DNA from: Chryseobacterium sp. ISL-6
GTDB taxonomy: Bacteria; Bacteroidota; Bacteroidia; Flavobacteriales; Weeksellaceae
Assembly (NCBI RefSeq): GCF_018613715.1
Contig: NZ_JAGGPT010000002.1
Location: 186,001 to 250,000, forward strand
Length of the DNA stretch: 64,000 nt
Direction: 5' to 3'
Both the position numbers and the translations under genes were made by a program. The notes under the pieces are model-generated. The model was not told the origin of the DNA, ran no database searches, and saw only the letters and a program-made list of their open reading frames with translations. Below are positions 1-7,947 of this stretch, one piece after another. The number at the start of each line of letters is the position of its first letter. Position 1 is the first letter of the stretch.

Positions 1-1896
1 CAGTTTTTAAGTCAGATCGGATTGATCCTGTTTATGTATATCGTTGGAATGGAACTTGACCTTAGCGTTCTGAGAAAAAAGGCTCACGATGCTGTTGTGA
101 TCAGTCATGCAAGTATCATTATTCCGTTTGCATTGGGTATCGGTCTTTCCTATTATATCTATCAGGAGTTCGCTCCGGATGGTATTCAGTTTACCTCTTT
201 TGCCTTATTCATTGCTATTTCTATGAGTATAACGGCCTTTCCGGTATTGGCAAGGATCGTTCAGGAGAGAAACCTTCAGAAAACAAAACTGGGAACCATC
301 GTTATTACCTGTGCTGCAGCCGATGATATTACCGCATGGTGTATCCTTGCCGCAGTGATCGCTATTGTAAAAGCTGGTTCTTTTGCCAGTTCCATCTATG
401 TGATCTTAATGGCGATCGGATATGTATTTTTCATGATCAAAATCGTAAGACCTTTCCTTAAAAGGATAGGAGATTTACAGGCTGGTAAAAACACCATCAA
501 TAAGCCGATGGTTGCCATCTTCTTTTTAACCCTTATCCTTTCTGCCTATGTGACGGAAGTTATTGGAATCCATGCTTTATTCGGAGCATTTATGGCGGGA
601 GCGATCATGCCTGAAAATGCTAAATTCCGTACGATGTTTATCGATAAAGTAGAAGATGTTGCTTTGGTTCTTTTACTGCCTTTATTCTTTGTATTTACGG
701 GACTTCGTACGCAAATAGGATTATTAAACGATGGTCACCTTTGGATGACTGCAGGATTTATTATTCTGATTGCCGTTGCCGGTAAGTTTGCAGGAAGTGC
801 ATTGGCTGCTAAATTCCTCGGCATCAACTGGAAGGAAAGTTTAACGATCGGGGCATTAATGAACACCAGAGGATTGATGGAATTAATCGTCCTGAACATT
901 GGATATGACCTTGGGGTATTAGGTCCTGAGATCTTCGCTATGCTAGTCATTATGGCATTATTTACCACTTTTATGACTGGTCCGGCATTGGATTTCATCA
1001 ATTATGTTTTTAAATCTAAAAAAGATGAAGTAATACCTCAGGAGCATAATGATTCCAAGTATCGTGTTTTACTCTCTTTCGACAATCCTGAATCAGGAAG
1101 TACTTTACTGAAGCTTGCCCACGATTTCACCAATAAAATGAACGGTAACAAAAGTATTACCGCAATGAATATCGCTCCGGTGGAAGAAATGCACGCTTAT
1201 GAGATCAATGAATATGAGAATGAACAGTTTAAGAATGTCATAGAAACCTCCCATGACCTGAAATTGGAAGTAACTACCCTTTTCAAAGCTTCTACAGATA
1301 TTGAAAATGACCTTACCAGCATCTCCAACAAAGGCAATTATGACCTTCTTCTGATCATGCTTGGGAAATCGATGTATGAAGGAAGTTTATTGGGCAGGTT
1401 ATTAGGTTTCACAACGAAAATCATTAACCCTGAAAAGTTATTGAATACCGTAAAAGGAAAAGGTTATATTTTCAACAACTCTCCTTTTGACGATTTTACT
1501 TTACAGATTTTAGATAAGACCAACATTCCAGTCGGTGTCCTTGTAGAAAAAGATTTCAAAAGCGCTGATAAAGTATTTGTTCCGATCTTCAATCTTAGCG
1601 ATTTCTATTTATTGGAATATGCTAAAAGACTGATCAACAATAACAATTCACAGATCATTATTCTGGATGTCGCAGGACAGATCCGCAATAATATTGAAGT
1701 GAAAGAACTCATCAGAAGCATCGAACAGGTTGCACCCAATCACATCACTTTATATAACGAGAAAAAGATCGAAAAAGAATTTTTAAATTCCCAGGATCTT
1801 ATGCTCATCAGCAGTAAAAGCTGGAAAGGATTGATCGACACCAAAAGTATCTGGTTATCCGATATTCCTTCAGCTCTTATTATATCTAATCCATAA
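1..1896 (+). CDS. CPA2-type cation/proton antiporter, 5' end outside window
   Basis: This is an inner-membrane monovalent cation/H+ exchanger of the CPA2 (Kef/NapA-like) family. The reading frame is open from base 1, so the N-terminus lies outside the window; an internal TTG at 22 is not a real start. Repeated hydrophobic segments fill about the first 330 visible residues and include the family's 'TAFPVLARI' and 'CAAADDITAW' signatures, where the DD pair is the likely ion-binding site, and 'MNTRGLMELIVL'. About 290 C-terminal residues resemble tandem universal-stress-protein-like cytosolic domains. A strong terminator follows. Family assignment is firm; the transported ion (Na+ or K+) cannot be told from sequence. 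Confidence 0.9.
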   Translation, partial: QFLSQIGLILFMYIVGMELDLSVLRKKAHDAVVISHASIIIPFALGIGLSYYIYQEFAPDGIQFTSFALFIAISMSITAFPVLARIVQERNLQKTKLGTIVITCAAADDITAWCILAAVIAIVKAGSFASSIYVILMAIGYVFFMIKIVRPFLKRIGDLQAGKNTINKPMVAIFFLTLILSAYVTEVIGIHALFGAFMAGAIMPENAKFRTMFIDKVEDVALVLLLPLFFVFTGLRTQIGLLNDGHLWMTAGFIILIAVAGKFAGSALAAKFLGINWKESLTIGALMNTRGLMELIVLNIGYDLGVLGPEIFAMLVIMALFTTFMTGPALDFINYVFKSKKDEVIPQEHNDSKYRVLLSFDNPESGSTLLKLAHDFTNKMNGNKSITAMNIAPVEEMHAYEINEYENEQFKNVIETSHDLKLEVTTLFKASTDIENDLTSISNKGNYDLLLIMLGKSMYEGSLLGRLLGFTTKIINPEKLLNTVKGKGYIFNNSPFDDFTLQILDKTNIPVGVLVEKDFKSADKVFVPIFNLSDFYLLEYAKRLINNNNSQIIILDVAGQIRNNIEVKELIRSIEQVAPNHITLYNEKKIEKEFLNSQDLMLISSKSWKGLIDTKSIWLSDIPSALIISNP

Positions 1897-1934
1897 TTTG
1901 TTTGATCGTTACCTGTATGAGAATACAGTTATTA

Positions 1935-1965
1935 AAAGACCAGCTTTTGAAAGCTGGTCTTTTTT
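1935..1965 (+). terminator. Intrinsic terminator after the antiporter gene
   Basis: A perfect stem (AAGACCAGCTTT / AAGCTGGTCTT type, short TGA loop) is followed by a T run. It also ends the minus-strand immunity-like gene that stops at 1969, so it probably works in both directions. Confidence 0.85.
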
Positions 1966-1968
1966 ATA

Positions 1969-2262
1969 TTAATTATTTAGTTCCTTTTTTATCATCATCA
2001 ACCATTCTAAAGCATCATGAGAGTTTTCAAAATAACGATTCGCCTCATCTCCGACTATTTGCCAGTAAGACTCAATGTTATCAATTAGAAGAGGTAATTC
2101 CTCTCTTACTTTGTCTAAGGTTTTTTTTGACACTTCCGATGAATTACAATCTGCGATATAATTTTCAACAACTTCTTCATCTGTTAAATTATCGAAATCC
2201 GCATCAGGAAAATATCCTGCGAAAAACTGGTCTAAGTTGGGAAATTCTTTTTTAAAATTCAT
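1969..2262 (-). CDS. CdiI-like immunity protein (contact-dependent inhibition)
   Basis: This small acidic cytosolic protein (97 aa) opens with 'FPNLDQFFAGYF', the hallmark of the CdiI_2-type contact-dependent growth inhibition immunity family. Such proteins bind and neutralise a cognate toxin tip. ATG 2262 was chosen because the homology begins right there; the open frame runs further upstream to 2310 but adds an unlikely hydrophobic stretch. No cognate toxin is adjacent, so it looks like an orphan immunity gene in a region of decayed RHS cassettes. Family call is likely; the toxin partner is unknown. Confidence 0.7.
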   Translation of the reverse strand: MNFKKEFPNLDQFFAGYFPDADFDNLTDEEVVENYIADCNSSEVSKKTLDKVREELPLLIDNIESYWQIVGDEANRYFENSHDALEWLMMIKKELNN

Positions 2263-2302
2263 TTTAGTGTTTTTTATAAGAAATAACATTAACAGCCATA
2301 TT

Positions 2303-2584
2303 CTAATCAATAACTAGAAATTCATCAATGAAATTTTGATCTTTATCTATAAACAAATTATAATATCCTACTTCATTACTATTGTATTCTATACTAATTT
2401 CAATTCTATAACAATCATTCAACCATTCGTTTTTATCGTAAATAATATGATAAATCCCCTTTTTAATAAAACTCAAATTATTAGCCCCACCATACATTTT
2501 TTTTATTTCAATTTGTAAATCTTCATTTTGCAGGCATTTATTTATATGTAAGAATGATAGATCGAAAACATTTTGAATGTCCAT
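2303..2584 (-). CDS. Hypothetical 93-aa protein, possible immunity protein
   Basis: I do not recognise this protein. It is a small soluble polypeptide with alternating charged and aromatic residues ('KKGIYHIIYDKNEW', 'VGYYNLFIDKDQNF'), suggesting a beta-rich fold. It has no signal peptide or membrane segment. It lies 40 bases upstream of the CdiI-like gene on the same strand, in a cluster of small single-domain genes of the kind that accumulate as immunity genes behind RHS/CDI toxins. That role is inferred from position only. Confidence 0.5.
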   Translation of the reverse strand: MDIQNVFDLSFLHINKCLQNEDLQIEIKKMYGGANNLSFIKKGIYHIIYDKNEWLNDCYRIEISIEYNSNEVGYYNLFIDKDQNFIDEFLVID

Positions 2585-2730
2585 TTTTTAATCTTTATAA
2601 GTTATCAGCTACTTGTGTTGCTGATTAATCATTGTTTTTACTTCTCCAAAAAAAGAAAATTCTTCCAACAAAAAATACCACTCCATGATGAAGCAGCATT
2701 TGTTTTATGATCAGTTATTTTAATAACAAA

Positions 2731-3088
2731 TTATTTTTCAGATCTCGATTTCTCCAATTCCTGTTTCAGGAATTCAACCTGCTCTTTTAAGATTTTAATA
2801 TAATCCTGCAAATTATCCATTACTTGATTAGGAACATTATAATAATTATTTAGAAAAGCACCTGAATTGGTAGAAGTTCATTAAAGTTTACAACATTTGC
2901 AGTTCTTTCTTCTTCGATATCTTCCACTGGAACTTCTAAAACTTTAGCCAGTTTTTCCCATTCATCATCATATATTTTCACATCTCCATTTTCCTTTCTG
3001 CAGTAATTTGAAACATCGGTTGACAGATTTTAGACATGTATTCCTGAGTATATCCTCTTTGCTTTCTTAGACTTTTTAGCTTTTCCAT
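2731..3088 (-). pseudogene. Decayed XRE-family regulator (two frameshifts)
   Basis: Starting at ATG 3088 the frame reads 'MEKLKSLRKQRGYTQEYMSKIC', a clear XRE helix-turn-helix start, then shifts. The next frame gives 'LSTDVSNYCRKENGDVKIYD' followed by 'EWEKLAKVLEVPVEDIEEE'. After another shift a third frame gives 'AFLNNYYNVPNQVMDN' and a coiled-coil tail 'KILKEQVEFLKQELEKSRSEK' ending at 2731. Joined, the three pieces make an ordinary ~118-aa flavobacterial XRE protein. Two frameshifts show the gene is dead. Confidence 0.85.
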
Positions 3089-3203
3089 AGTGATCTTAAA
3101 TGTGCTTTGTACAAATATAAAGAAAATTGTGGTTTGTCGTTTTATCTTTCTTTTTCTCCCTACTGAAAGACGAACTTCTATCAATAGCAAAGTCGCCTTG
3201 CTA

Positions 3204-3536
3204 TTACCATTTATGAGCCAGATACTCATCAAATGGCGTACTCCAAAACCACGGAGGTGAGCAGAATCCTGTTAATTCAGAGAGAATATGCTGCATTCTT
3301 TCTTCAAAAAGTGGATCACTTCCATAATTATCATCATCATATTCAATATGTTTATCTTTGATAAATTTTTTAAAATCATCATTTAAAATCAAGCCTTCAT
3401 CTCTAAGTTTGTTTATCTCTGTGAAGAAACTATGCGCTAATGTTCTAAAATCATTATTATCTGAAGTTGATACTGTTTTAAAGTCTAACCTTTCAAATAA
3501 AAAATTTAATTGGTTTATCATTTTATTGGTTTCCAT
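3204..3536 (-). CDS. Hypothetical 110-aa protein
   Basis: This is an unrecognised acidic soluble protein. An alternative start, MINQLNFLF at 3521, is equally plausible. Tryptophans and 'PPWFWSTPFDEYLAHKW' cluster at the C-terminus. No signal peptide is seen. Its position in a toxin/immunity graveyard suggests an immunity protein, but nothing in the sequence proves it. Confidence 0.5.
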   Translation of the reverse strand: METNKMINQLNFLFERLDFKTVSTSDNNDFRTLAHSFFTEINKLRDEGLILNDDFKKFIKDKHIEYDDDNYGSDPLFEERMQHILSELTGFCSPPWFWSTPFDEYLAHKW

Positions 3537-3607
3537 AATGATGCTCTTGATTGTATTTGAAATCTAAATTATTTACTATTATCTACTAGTTATTTATTGT
3601 TTGTAAA

Positions 3608-3919
3608 CTATATATCTCCTCCTTTTTTTGAGCATTGAATAAATATTTCTTTAGGAATACTATCCTTCAAGCTAATTCTTGTAGTTTGATTACAGAAATC
3701 GTTATTGTAACTAAAGACTAAATTTTGATTTTCAATTTTTGATGGGACAGCCAAGTAATCTCCTAAAAAATATGCTCCTATAGGTTGGTTTTTATCATTA
3801 TAAATATAAACGCTACCATTTCCTCTTTTAGATTCTTCTAAAAGGCCAAATAGATTTTGAGAATTTATAATTTTAAGTGTATCTTTTTTTGAAGTAATAA
3901 TCTTTCCAATATATTTCAC
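3608..3919 (-). CDS. Hypothetical protein, probably 5'-truncated by a REP sequence
   Basis: An unrecognised beta-rich sequence ('YLAVPSKIENQNLVFSYNND'). The only start-like codon is GTG at 3919. The frame stays open upstream without an ATG until it runs into the REP-like palindrome at 3986-4006, where it meets a stop. This suggests that the repeat, the left end of a transposase element, replaced the real N-terminus. It may be the 3' end of a toxin or lipoprotein gene. Confidence 0.4.
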   Translation of the reverse strand: MKYIGKIITSKKDTLKIINSQNLFGLLEESKRGNGSVYIYNDKNQPIGAYFLGDYLAVPSKIENQNLVFSYNNDFCNQTTRISLKDSIPKEIFIQCSKKGGDI

Positions 3920-3985
3920 ATGTATTTCATCAATTTGTTTCCCTATTACACTAAAATGATACTCTTGCCCTATCCCACTCCCACA

Positions 3986-4034
3986 CTGGCGCTGGCGTCA
4001 CGCTCGTTGCCCATTCTCATATTACAAATTTAAA
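3986..4034. repeat. Left-end remnant of a REP-associated transposase element
   Basis: These 49 bases repeat 6059-6107 with a few mismatches. They hold the REP-like palindrome (GGCGTCACGC core) and the bases that cover the transposase stop codon. The transposase gene itself is absent here. Confidence 0.75.
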
Positions 4035-4046
4035 CGAAAATATAAA

Positions 4047-4076
4047 AGATCGGAGAAAATATATATTCTTCGATCT
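4047..4076. terminator. Hairpin, possible terminator
   Basis: AGATCGGAGAA pairs with TTCTTCGATCT (one G-U) around an AT-rich loop, downstream of the lipoprotein gene that ends at 4142. The T run is weak. Confidence 0.4.
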
Positions 4077-4141
4077 ATTTATAAATGTTGATATTCTATT
4101 TGCTTTTTTACCATAAATGCGCCAGCAGGGATTAGCTTGAG

Positions 4142-4504
4142 TTATTTTTTATAGCAATATTTTTTTATAGTCCTAGTAAAGTAATATTCTCTATAATTTA
4201 ATCTTAATGTATCATTAACATCATAACTTCGATCAAAATGATTATTCCCTTGGATCATACCACTAATTGGAATAACTTCAAATTTATATTTTTGTCCAAT
4301 AATAATTTTGTTACATTTTAAGTTATAAGTTCCTAATTTTGAAGATTCTATGATATCATTTTTTTTGGTAAGAAAAATATAATTTTTATCATTTTCGTAA
4401 ATATTAGTCAATTCAACATTAATTGTTTCTGATTTCTGACCAACATTTAATATTTTTTGAGAATTGCAACTTATAATAAACAATAATATTAATAGGAATT
4501 GCAT
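4142..4504 (-). CDS. Small lipoprotein, possible toxin immunity protein
   Basis: This is a 120-aa protein with a very short hydrophobic signal and a lipobox (LLFIISC), so it should be anchored as a lipoprotein. The rest is a beta-rich domain I do not recognise, with a C-terminal 'YYFTRTIKKYCYKK'. It is the first of three similar-sized lipoproteins in 1.7 kb, two of which sit directly behind 3' fragments of RHS toxin genes. An immunity role against a toxin acting outside the cytoplasm is inferred from that context. Confidence 0.6.
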   Translation of the reverse strand: MQFLLILLFIISCNSQKILNVGQKSETINVELTNIYENDKNYIFLTKKNDIIESSKLGTYNLKCNKIIIGQKYKFEVIPISGMIQGNNHFDRSYDVNDTLRLNYREYYFTRTIKKYCYKK

Positions 4505-4638
4505 TTGAAATATTTTTTTATTACACTATTTTTTAGTCTTATATCATGCAATACTCCGTTCATCAATACTTATAAGTTTGCAGCTTAGCCTTTAGTCTTT
4601 TACTTGTTTTTTGTCATAGAATGTGCCAGCATGAAGAA

Positions 4639-5052
4639 TTATTGTTGGTTAGGATTCAGCTTATAATTCTTCAATATGATGTTTTTTGAAGAATCATTCA
4701 ACTTATATGAAATACCTTTATCTTTATATCTCCAAAATTCGAGTCGATCATCTGCAAATAATGTATCTTTTTTACTTATAAATGCAAATGTATAATTACC
4801 ATCATCAGGAACAATAATACTATTTTTGGAGATAATTTTTCCTTTAATTATTGAAATTTCATTTTTCAAACCTTTATCTCTTATTGGGACTCTAATCATA
4901 TCACTATTCTCCATAAAGAAAATTTGAAGCGAAGATCCCCAAGTACTGTTGTTATTTATATTCAATCCATTATAATAATGCATAACAACTTTTTGATTTG
5001 CACATGATGTAGTAATTATAAGTACTAGTAAAAAATATCTTATTTTTATCAT
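4639..5052 (-). CDS. Small lipoprotein behind a toxin 3' remnant
   Basis: This is a 137-aa protein with a signal peptide ending in the lipobox TTSC|AN, then a beta-rich domain ('GNYTFAFISKKDTLFADDRL'). The family is not recognised. About 75 bases upstream on the same strand ends a toxin-like fragment (5128-5212), the usual toxin-then-immunity order. It is probably an outer-membrane or periplasm-facing immunity lipoprotein; the function is inferred. Confidence 0.6.
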   Translation of the reverse strand: MIKIRYFLLVLIITTSCANQKVVMHYYNGLNINNNSTWGSSLQIFFMENSDMIRVPIRDKGLKNEISIIKGKIISKNSIIVPDDGNYTFAFISKKDTLFADDRLEFWRYKDKGISYKLNDSSKNIILKNYKLNPNQQ

Positions 5053-5127
5053 GGTGTTGGCGTTGTTGGTGGTTTAATTTCTTTTACAGATGTCACACTT
5101 CATACAGATAAGTGAATATACTATAAT

Positions 5128-5212
5128 TTATCCTTTCATCTTCCCCAATTTTCTATTCATTTGGTTGCCGAGATTGGTAGTTGTAAACTTTCCTGTTGAT
5201 CTATAAAACCTA
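5128..5212 (-). pseudogene. 3' end of an RHS/polymorphic toxin gene
   Basis: The minus strand reads 'NRFYRSTGKFTTTNLGNQMN' then 'RKLGKMKG' and a stop at 5128. The short, basic C-terminus directly ahead of a lipoprotein gene fits a toxin tip. It is cut at 5212 by the transposase-element remnant. Confidence 0.5.
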
Positions 5213-5445
5213 TTTGCAACTCATGAATTAAATGTAATAAAAATGACATTTATTAAGGATGAGAAGAATAATCGTCAAAAGAAACAAAGGTCATTATATT
5301 TTCTAGTGCTCCTTAATTATAATGAGAATAGTATTTGTATAATTCTAAAAATATAACTATTAAAAATCCGAGAAAGCATACCTTCTCGGATTTATTTATA
5401 GATTGTTAATCTTTATTCGGACACGAGCGTGACGCTCACGCCAGC
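5211..5445. repeat. Deletion derivative (MITE-like) of the REP transposase element
   Basis: These 235 bases repeat 6633-6863, the right-hand end of the complete element. They keep the transposase start codon (ATG at 5224-5222 on the minus strand), a terminator-like hairpin (5364-5393) and the outer REP palindrome (5423-5445, one mismatch to the 6841-6863 copy). The coding region is gone: the frame hits a stop after four codons. Confidence 0.8.
5364..5393. terminator. Hairpin in the repeat
   Basis: AAATCCGAGAA and TTCTCGGATTT form an 11-bp perfect stem. The equivalent hairpin at 6785-6815 in the full element has decayed. Confidence 0.6.
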
Positions 5446-5464
5446 TGGGGAGTTTTTTTATTTA

Positions 5465-5875
5465 TTACAAGTAGCTAATTTTTCTTATTACTGGAGGAGA
5501 TATTTTAAAACCTTTAGGTAGATTATTAAAGTCTAATACTTCAATTTTACTTTTTTCTTCACCCCAAAAAATTATATTTTTGTTTTCTTTGTACCACTGT
5601 TTCCAGTCAATATAATTACCTTTTGTAGGCATTATTGAAAATTCAAATCCTTTATCTTTATGAGACTCTATAGTAGATAAATCTGATAGGACAGAGGAAG
5701 CTGTATCTAAATCGCTAACATTTTTTATTACTTTTTCATCTAAAAACATCTTAATGATCTTTAATTTTTTTTTGTATTCATCTTGTGCTCTCAACGTCCT
5801 ATAATCAGCTGATTTACAAGAATTAATAAAAATATAAAAACCAAGTATTAATAGTAATCTATATTTATCCATCAT
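5465..5875 (-). CDS. Lipoprotein, probable immunity partner of the split RHS toxin
   Basis: This is a 136-aa lipoprotein (signal peptide with INSC lipobox). The mature part begins with a helical, lysine-rich segment ('EYKKKLKIIKMFLDEK') and ends in a beta-rich portion. Its ATG follows the TAG of the upstream toxin fragment with no gap (TAGATGATGG), tight translational coupling typical of a toxin and its immunity gene. The family is unknown. It is the best-supported immunity gene of the three lipoproteins here. Confidence 0.65.
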   Translation of the reverse strand: MMDKYRLLLILGFYIFINSCKSADYRTLRAQDEYKKKLKIIKMFLDEKVIKNVSDLDTASSVLSDLSTIESHKDKGFEFSIMPTKGNYIDWKQWYKENKNIIFWGEEKSKIEVLDFNNLPKGFKISPPVIRKISYL

Positions 5876-6057
5876 CTATTTTTTTATTACATTTCCTCTT
5901 TTTAGTTCATAAGATGCATTCACAACTTTTCCATTTTTAGAAAATGGCATTGTTACTGTTCGATTAAACACCGGAAAAGTTCCCAAGAATCCATCCGTTT
6001 TTACGGTTTCTCTTTCAATTAATTCATTAGTGATAATTGATGGTCCTCGTTCTCCAC
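5876..6057 (-). pseudogene. 3' half of an RHS toxin gene, cut off by a transposase element
   Basis: The open frame reads 'RGERGPSIITNELIERETVK' then 'TDGFLGTFPVFNRTVTMPFS' and stops at 5876, immediately before the lipoprotein start. It enters the REP palindrome at 6058 and has no start codon. The matching 5' part lies beyond the element at 6864-7118, so the gene was split by insertion. Confidence 0.7.
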
Positions 6058-6863
6058 GCTGGCGCGAGCGTCACGCTCGTTGCTCATTCTCATATTACAA
6101 ATTTAAATCTATTTTCAAAATTTCCTGATCATCATTATAGGAATTTCTTGCACTACTATATTTCCATGCATAAGGCTCTGTTACAAAACCACGTTCAATA
6201 GGATTCTGATGGGTGTAATTTAATTTTTGTTCAAAGACCTTTAAAGACCATATTTCAATAGGTTTGTTATGCTGTTGCCACAACTGAAATCTTTCAATAT
6301 TTGAATTTCTTTTACCTGCTAATCTAAACATCCAAAGAAGCCACTCCTTTCTGCTTTCACGGTTGTTTTCCTGAATAGCTTCCAACATTTTTCGGGAAGT
6401 AAATCCCTTGAAATCTCTGATCAGTTCCGATGGATTATCATCATTGGCTCTAAAAATTAAGTGTACATGACTTGGCATAATACAATATCCAAAAATAATC
6501 ATCCCTTTGTTTTTCCTACAAAAATCTAATGAATTGATAATAACATCAAAGTATTCCATTCTTGTAAAAGCATCTATCCAAAATACGGTAGCAAAACTTA
6601 TAAAATATGCTCCATCTTTCTCTCCAAACTTATATTTGCGACTCATGAATTAAATGTAATAAAAATGACACTTATTAAAAATGAGAAGAATAATCATCAA
6701 AGCAAAAATGGTCATTACATTTTTTTAATGTTCCTTAATTCTAAAGAAATTGTATTTGTCTAATTCTAAAAACATAGTTAATAAAAATCCGAGAAAGTAT
6801 ACCTTTCCGCATTTATTTATAGATTAATCTTTATTCGGACACGAGCGTGACGCTCGCGCCAGC
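6058..6863. mobile_element. REP-associated tyrosine transposase element (REPtron)
   Basis: About 806 bases bounded by exact 23-bp inverted repeats at 6058-6080 and 6841-6863. Each repeat contains its own palindrome (GAGCGT-C-ACGCTC). Inside is one transposase gene. This layout, a Y1 transposase flanked by REP hairpins, is characteristic of RAYT elements. The element lies inside an RHS toxin gene and has relatives at 3986-4034 (left end) and 5211-5445 (right end). Confidence 0.85.
6095..6646 (-). CDS. REP-associated tyrosine transposase (IS200-like, RAYT)
   Basis: A 183-aa HUH/Y1 single-strand transposase. 'MPSHVHLIF' carries the paired histidines that hold the metal, and 'LNYTHQNPIERGF' carries the predicted catalytic tyrosine; 'WKYSSARNSY' is the usual C-terminal family motif. 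The length is normal for flavobacterial members, and ATG 6646 is well placed. These enzymes nick at REP hairpins and are usually domesticated or slowly mobile. The gene is intact and sits between inverted REP copies that are its likely substrates. Confidence 0.9.
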   Translation of the reverse strand: MSRKYKFGEKDGAYFISFATVFWIDAFTRMEYFDVIINSLDFCRKNKGMIIFGYCIMPSHVHLIFRANDDNPSELIRDFKGFTSRKMLEAIQENNRESRKEWLLWMFRLAGKRNSNIERFQLWQQHNKPIEIWSLKVFEQKLNYTHQNPIERGFVTEPYAWKYSSARNSYNDDQEILKIDLNL

Positions 6864-7118
6864 AAGGGGGATTTCTTGTTTATTTGTTTCCACATAACCT
6901 TTTTCTCCAACTCCAACACCCTTTGCATCTGTTTTTAAAGTCTTTCCATCTTTCTCAAATTGATTTTCTGCATATATTACATCTCTATCAGAAGAAGCAA
7001 CATTAGTCAACTTTCCAGCATTGTCCCACTTGTAAATATCTGTCGCCACTCGTGCATCTGGATCGATAAACCGTATAGGATTATTAAACGCATAATTATA
7101 TCGATACCTATATCCAAA
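6864..7118 (-). pseudogene. RHS core/tip fragment, 5' part of the split toxin gene
   Basis: The minus strand reads 'RYNYAFNNPIRFIDPDARVA', the end of the RHS core repeat, followed by tip sequence 'TDIYKWDNAGKLTNVASSD'. The tip runs to 'YVETNKQEIP' and is then replaced by residues encoded in the REP repeat, with a stop at 6831. Upstream the frame is cut at about 7100, where sequence switches to an XRE remnant on the other strand. Both the RHS shell and the toxin's second half are therefore lost. Confidence 0.75.
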
Positions 7119-7147
7119 ATTTTAAACTAAACAAGCTTTTAGATAAA
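7099..7147 (+). pseudogene. 3' scrap of an XRE regulator gene
   Basis: This matches the end of the gene remnant at 18234-18428 ('IDTYIQNFK...'), with a one-base deletion. The same terminator follows both copies. It marks a recombination junction with the RHS core. Confidence 0.6.
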
Positions 7148-7148
7148 T

Positions 7149-7177
7149 AACAAACCCGCTCATGGAGCGGGGTTGTT
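7149..7177 (+). terminator. Terminator copied with the XRE scrap
   Basis: AACAAACCCGCTC pairs with GAGCGGGGTTGTT around a 3-base loop. A diverged copy lies at 18430-18458. Confidence 0.65.
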
Positions 7178-7288
7178 GTTTATCTATTAATGTAAAGTCA
7201 TAGACTTTGCGAAGCGGAACTTACCCATAGTAATTATTTTTTTTGTCACTAAATTGCAACCACAATTTCATAATTACAAAGAATTATT

Positions 7289-7609
7289 CTAAAAATAAAA
7301 ATGTATACTGGTCTTATATATTAGAGCAAATTCAAACATTTTAATAATTTTCTCTGAACCGTCGAGGATTTTATTTAATTCAATCAATGTATTAGATATA
7401 AGGCTTAAATCTGTGATGTGTTCATCTTCATAATCATCTATATTACATTTTGAAACTTTATTAATTAAGAAGAATACACCTTCATTCCATAATTTTTCAA
7501 ATTCCTGTTCTGATAAATTTAATTCTACTAGCTGTTCTTTACTAGCTGTATCATAATCTAGTGCATTCTCCGCTTCTTTATTCTTCGGAACAATTATCGT
7601 TTTTGACAT
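7289..7609 (-). CDS. Hypothetical acidic protein, likely immunity to the 7611-7793 toxin tail
   Basis: A 106-aa soluble acidic protein ('MSKTIIVPKNKEAENALDYD'), helix-rich, with no signal peptide. ATG 7609 is preferred over an upstream in-frame start at 7618. It begins one base after the stop of a recognisable RHS toxin C-terminus, the standard position for an immunity gene. The family is not recognised; the role comes from position. Confidence 0.6.
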   Translation of the reverse strand: MSKTIIVPKNKEAENALDYDTASKEQLVELNLSEQEFEKLWNEGVFFLINKVSKCNIDDYEDEHITDLSLISNTLIELNKILDGSEKIIKMFEFALIYKTSIHFYF

Positions 7610-7610
7610 A

Positions 7611-7793
7611 TTAATCAATATTATTAAAATGAGTTACTTGATTATATTCACCCTGACTTCTTCCCATTTGTTTTCCATCTACAGTTTTATTGTTTGGAAT
7701 ATTACCGTCCATATCTAAATAACTTCGTCTTCCTGTTACATTTGTATCTTCAATTCTAAAATAATTACCGTATTTATATATTAGTATTATCAA
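7611..7793 (-). pseudogene. C-terminal fragment of an RHS toxin
   Basis: The frame reads 'YGNYFRIEDTNVTGRRSYLD', then 'GNIPNNKTVDGKQMGRSQGE' and 'YNQVTHFNNID'. This is the sort of compact C-terminus found at the end of flavobacterial polymorphic toxins. Upstream sequence is non-coding AT-rich DNA, so the RHS carrier has been lost and only the last ~55 codons survive in front of the immunity gene. Confidence 0.6.
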
Positions 7794-7879
7794 ATACTTT
7801 AAAAATATCTTAAATCATTTAATCAAACTGATTAAAATATCCATATTCCAAATACTCTTAACATGTTTACAAAATAAAT

Positions 7880-7905
7880 AAAATACCGACGAGAATCGGT
7901 ATTTT
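7880..7905. terminator. Bidirectional terminator
   Basis: AAAATACCGA / TCGGTATTTT form a perfect 10-bp stem between the toxin fragment and the XRE gene. T runs flank both sides. Confidence 0.8.
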
Positions 7906-7947
7906 ATTCATCTATGAGTTTAAAAAATTGCTCAAGAGTAATTTTTC

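Noticed and set aside
1902..2255. Plus-strand open frame across the CdiI-like gene
   Set aside because: Shadow frame; it includes the antiporter terminator and has no coding features, whereas the minus strand has a recognisable family.
2585..2730. Short frame 'MEWYFLLEEFSFFGEV' on the minus strand
   Set aside because: Only 25 codons, no homology recognised, alternative frames equally open; treated as spacer.
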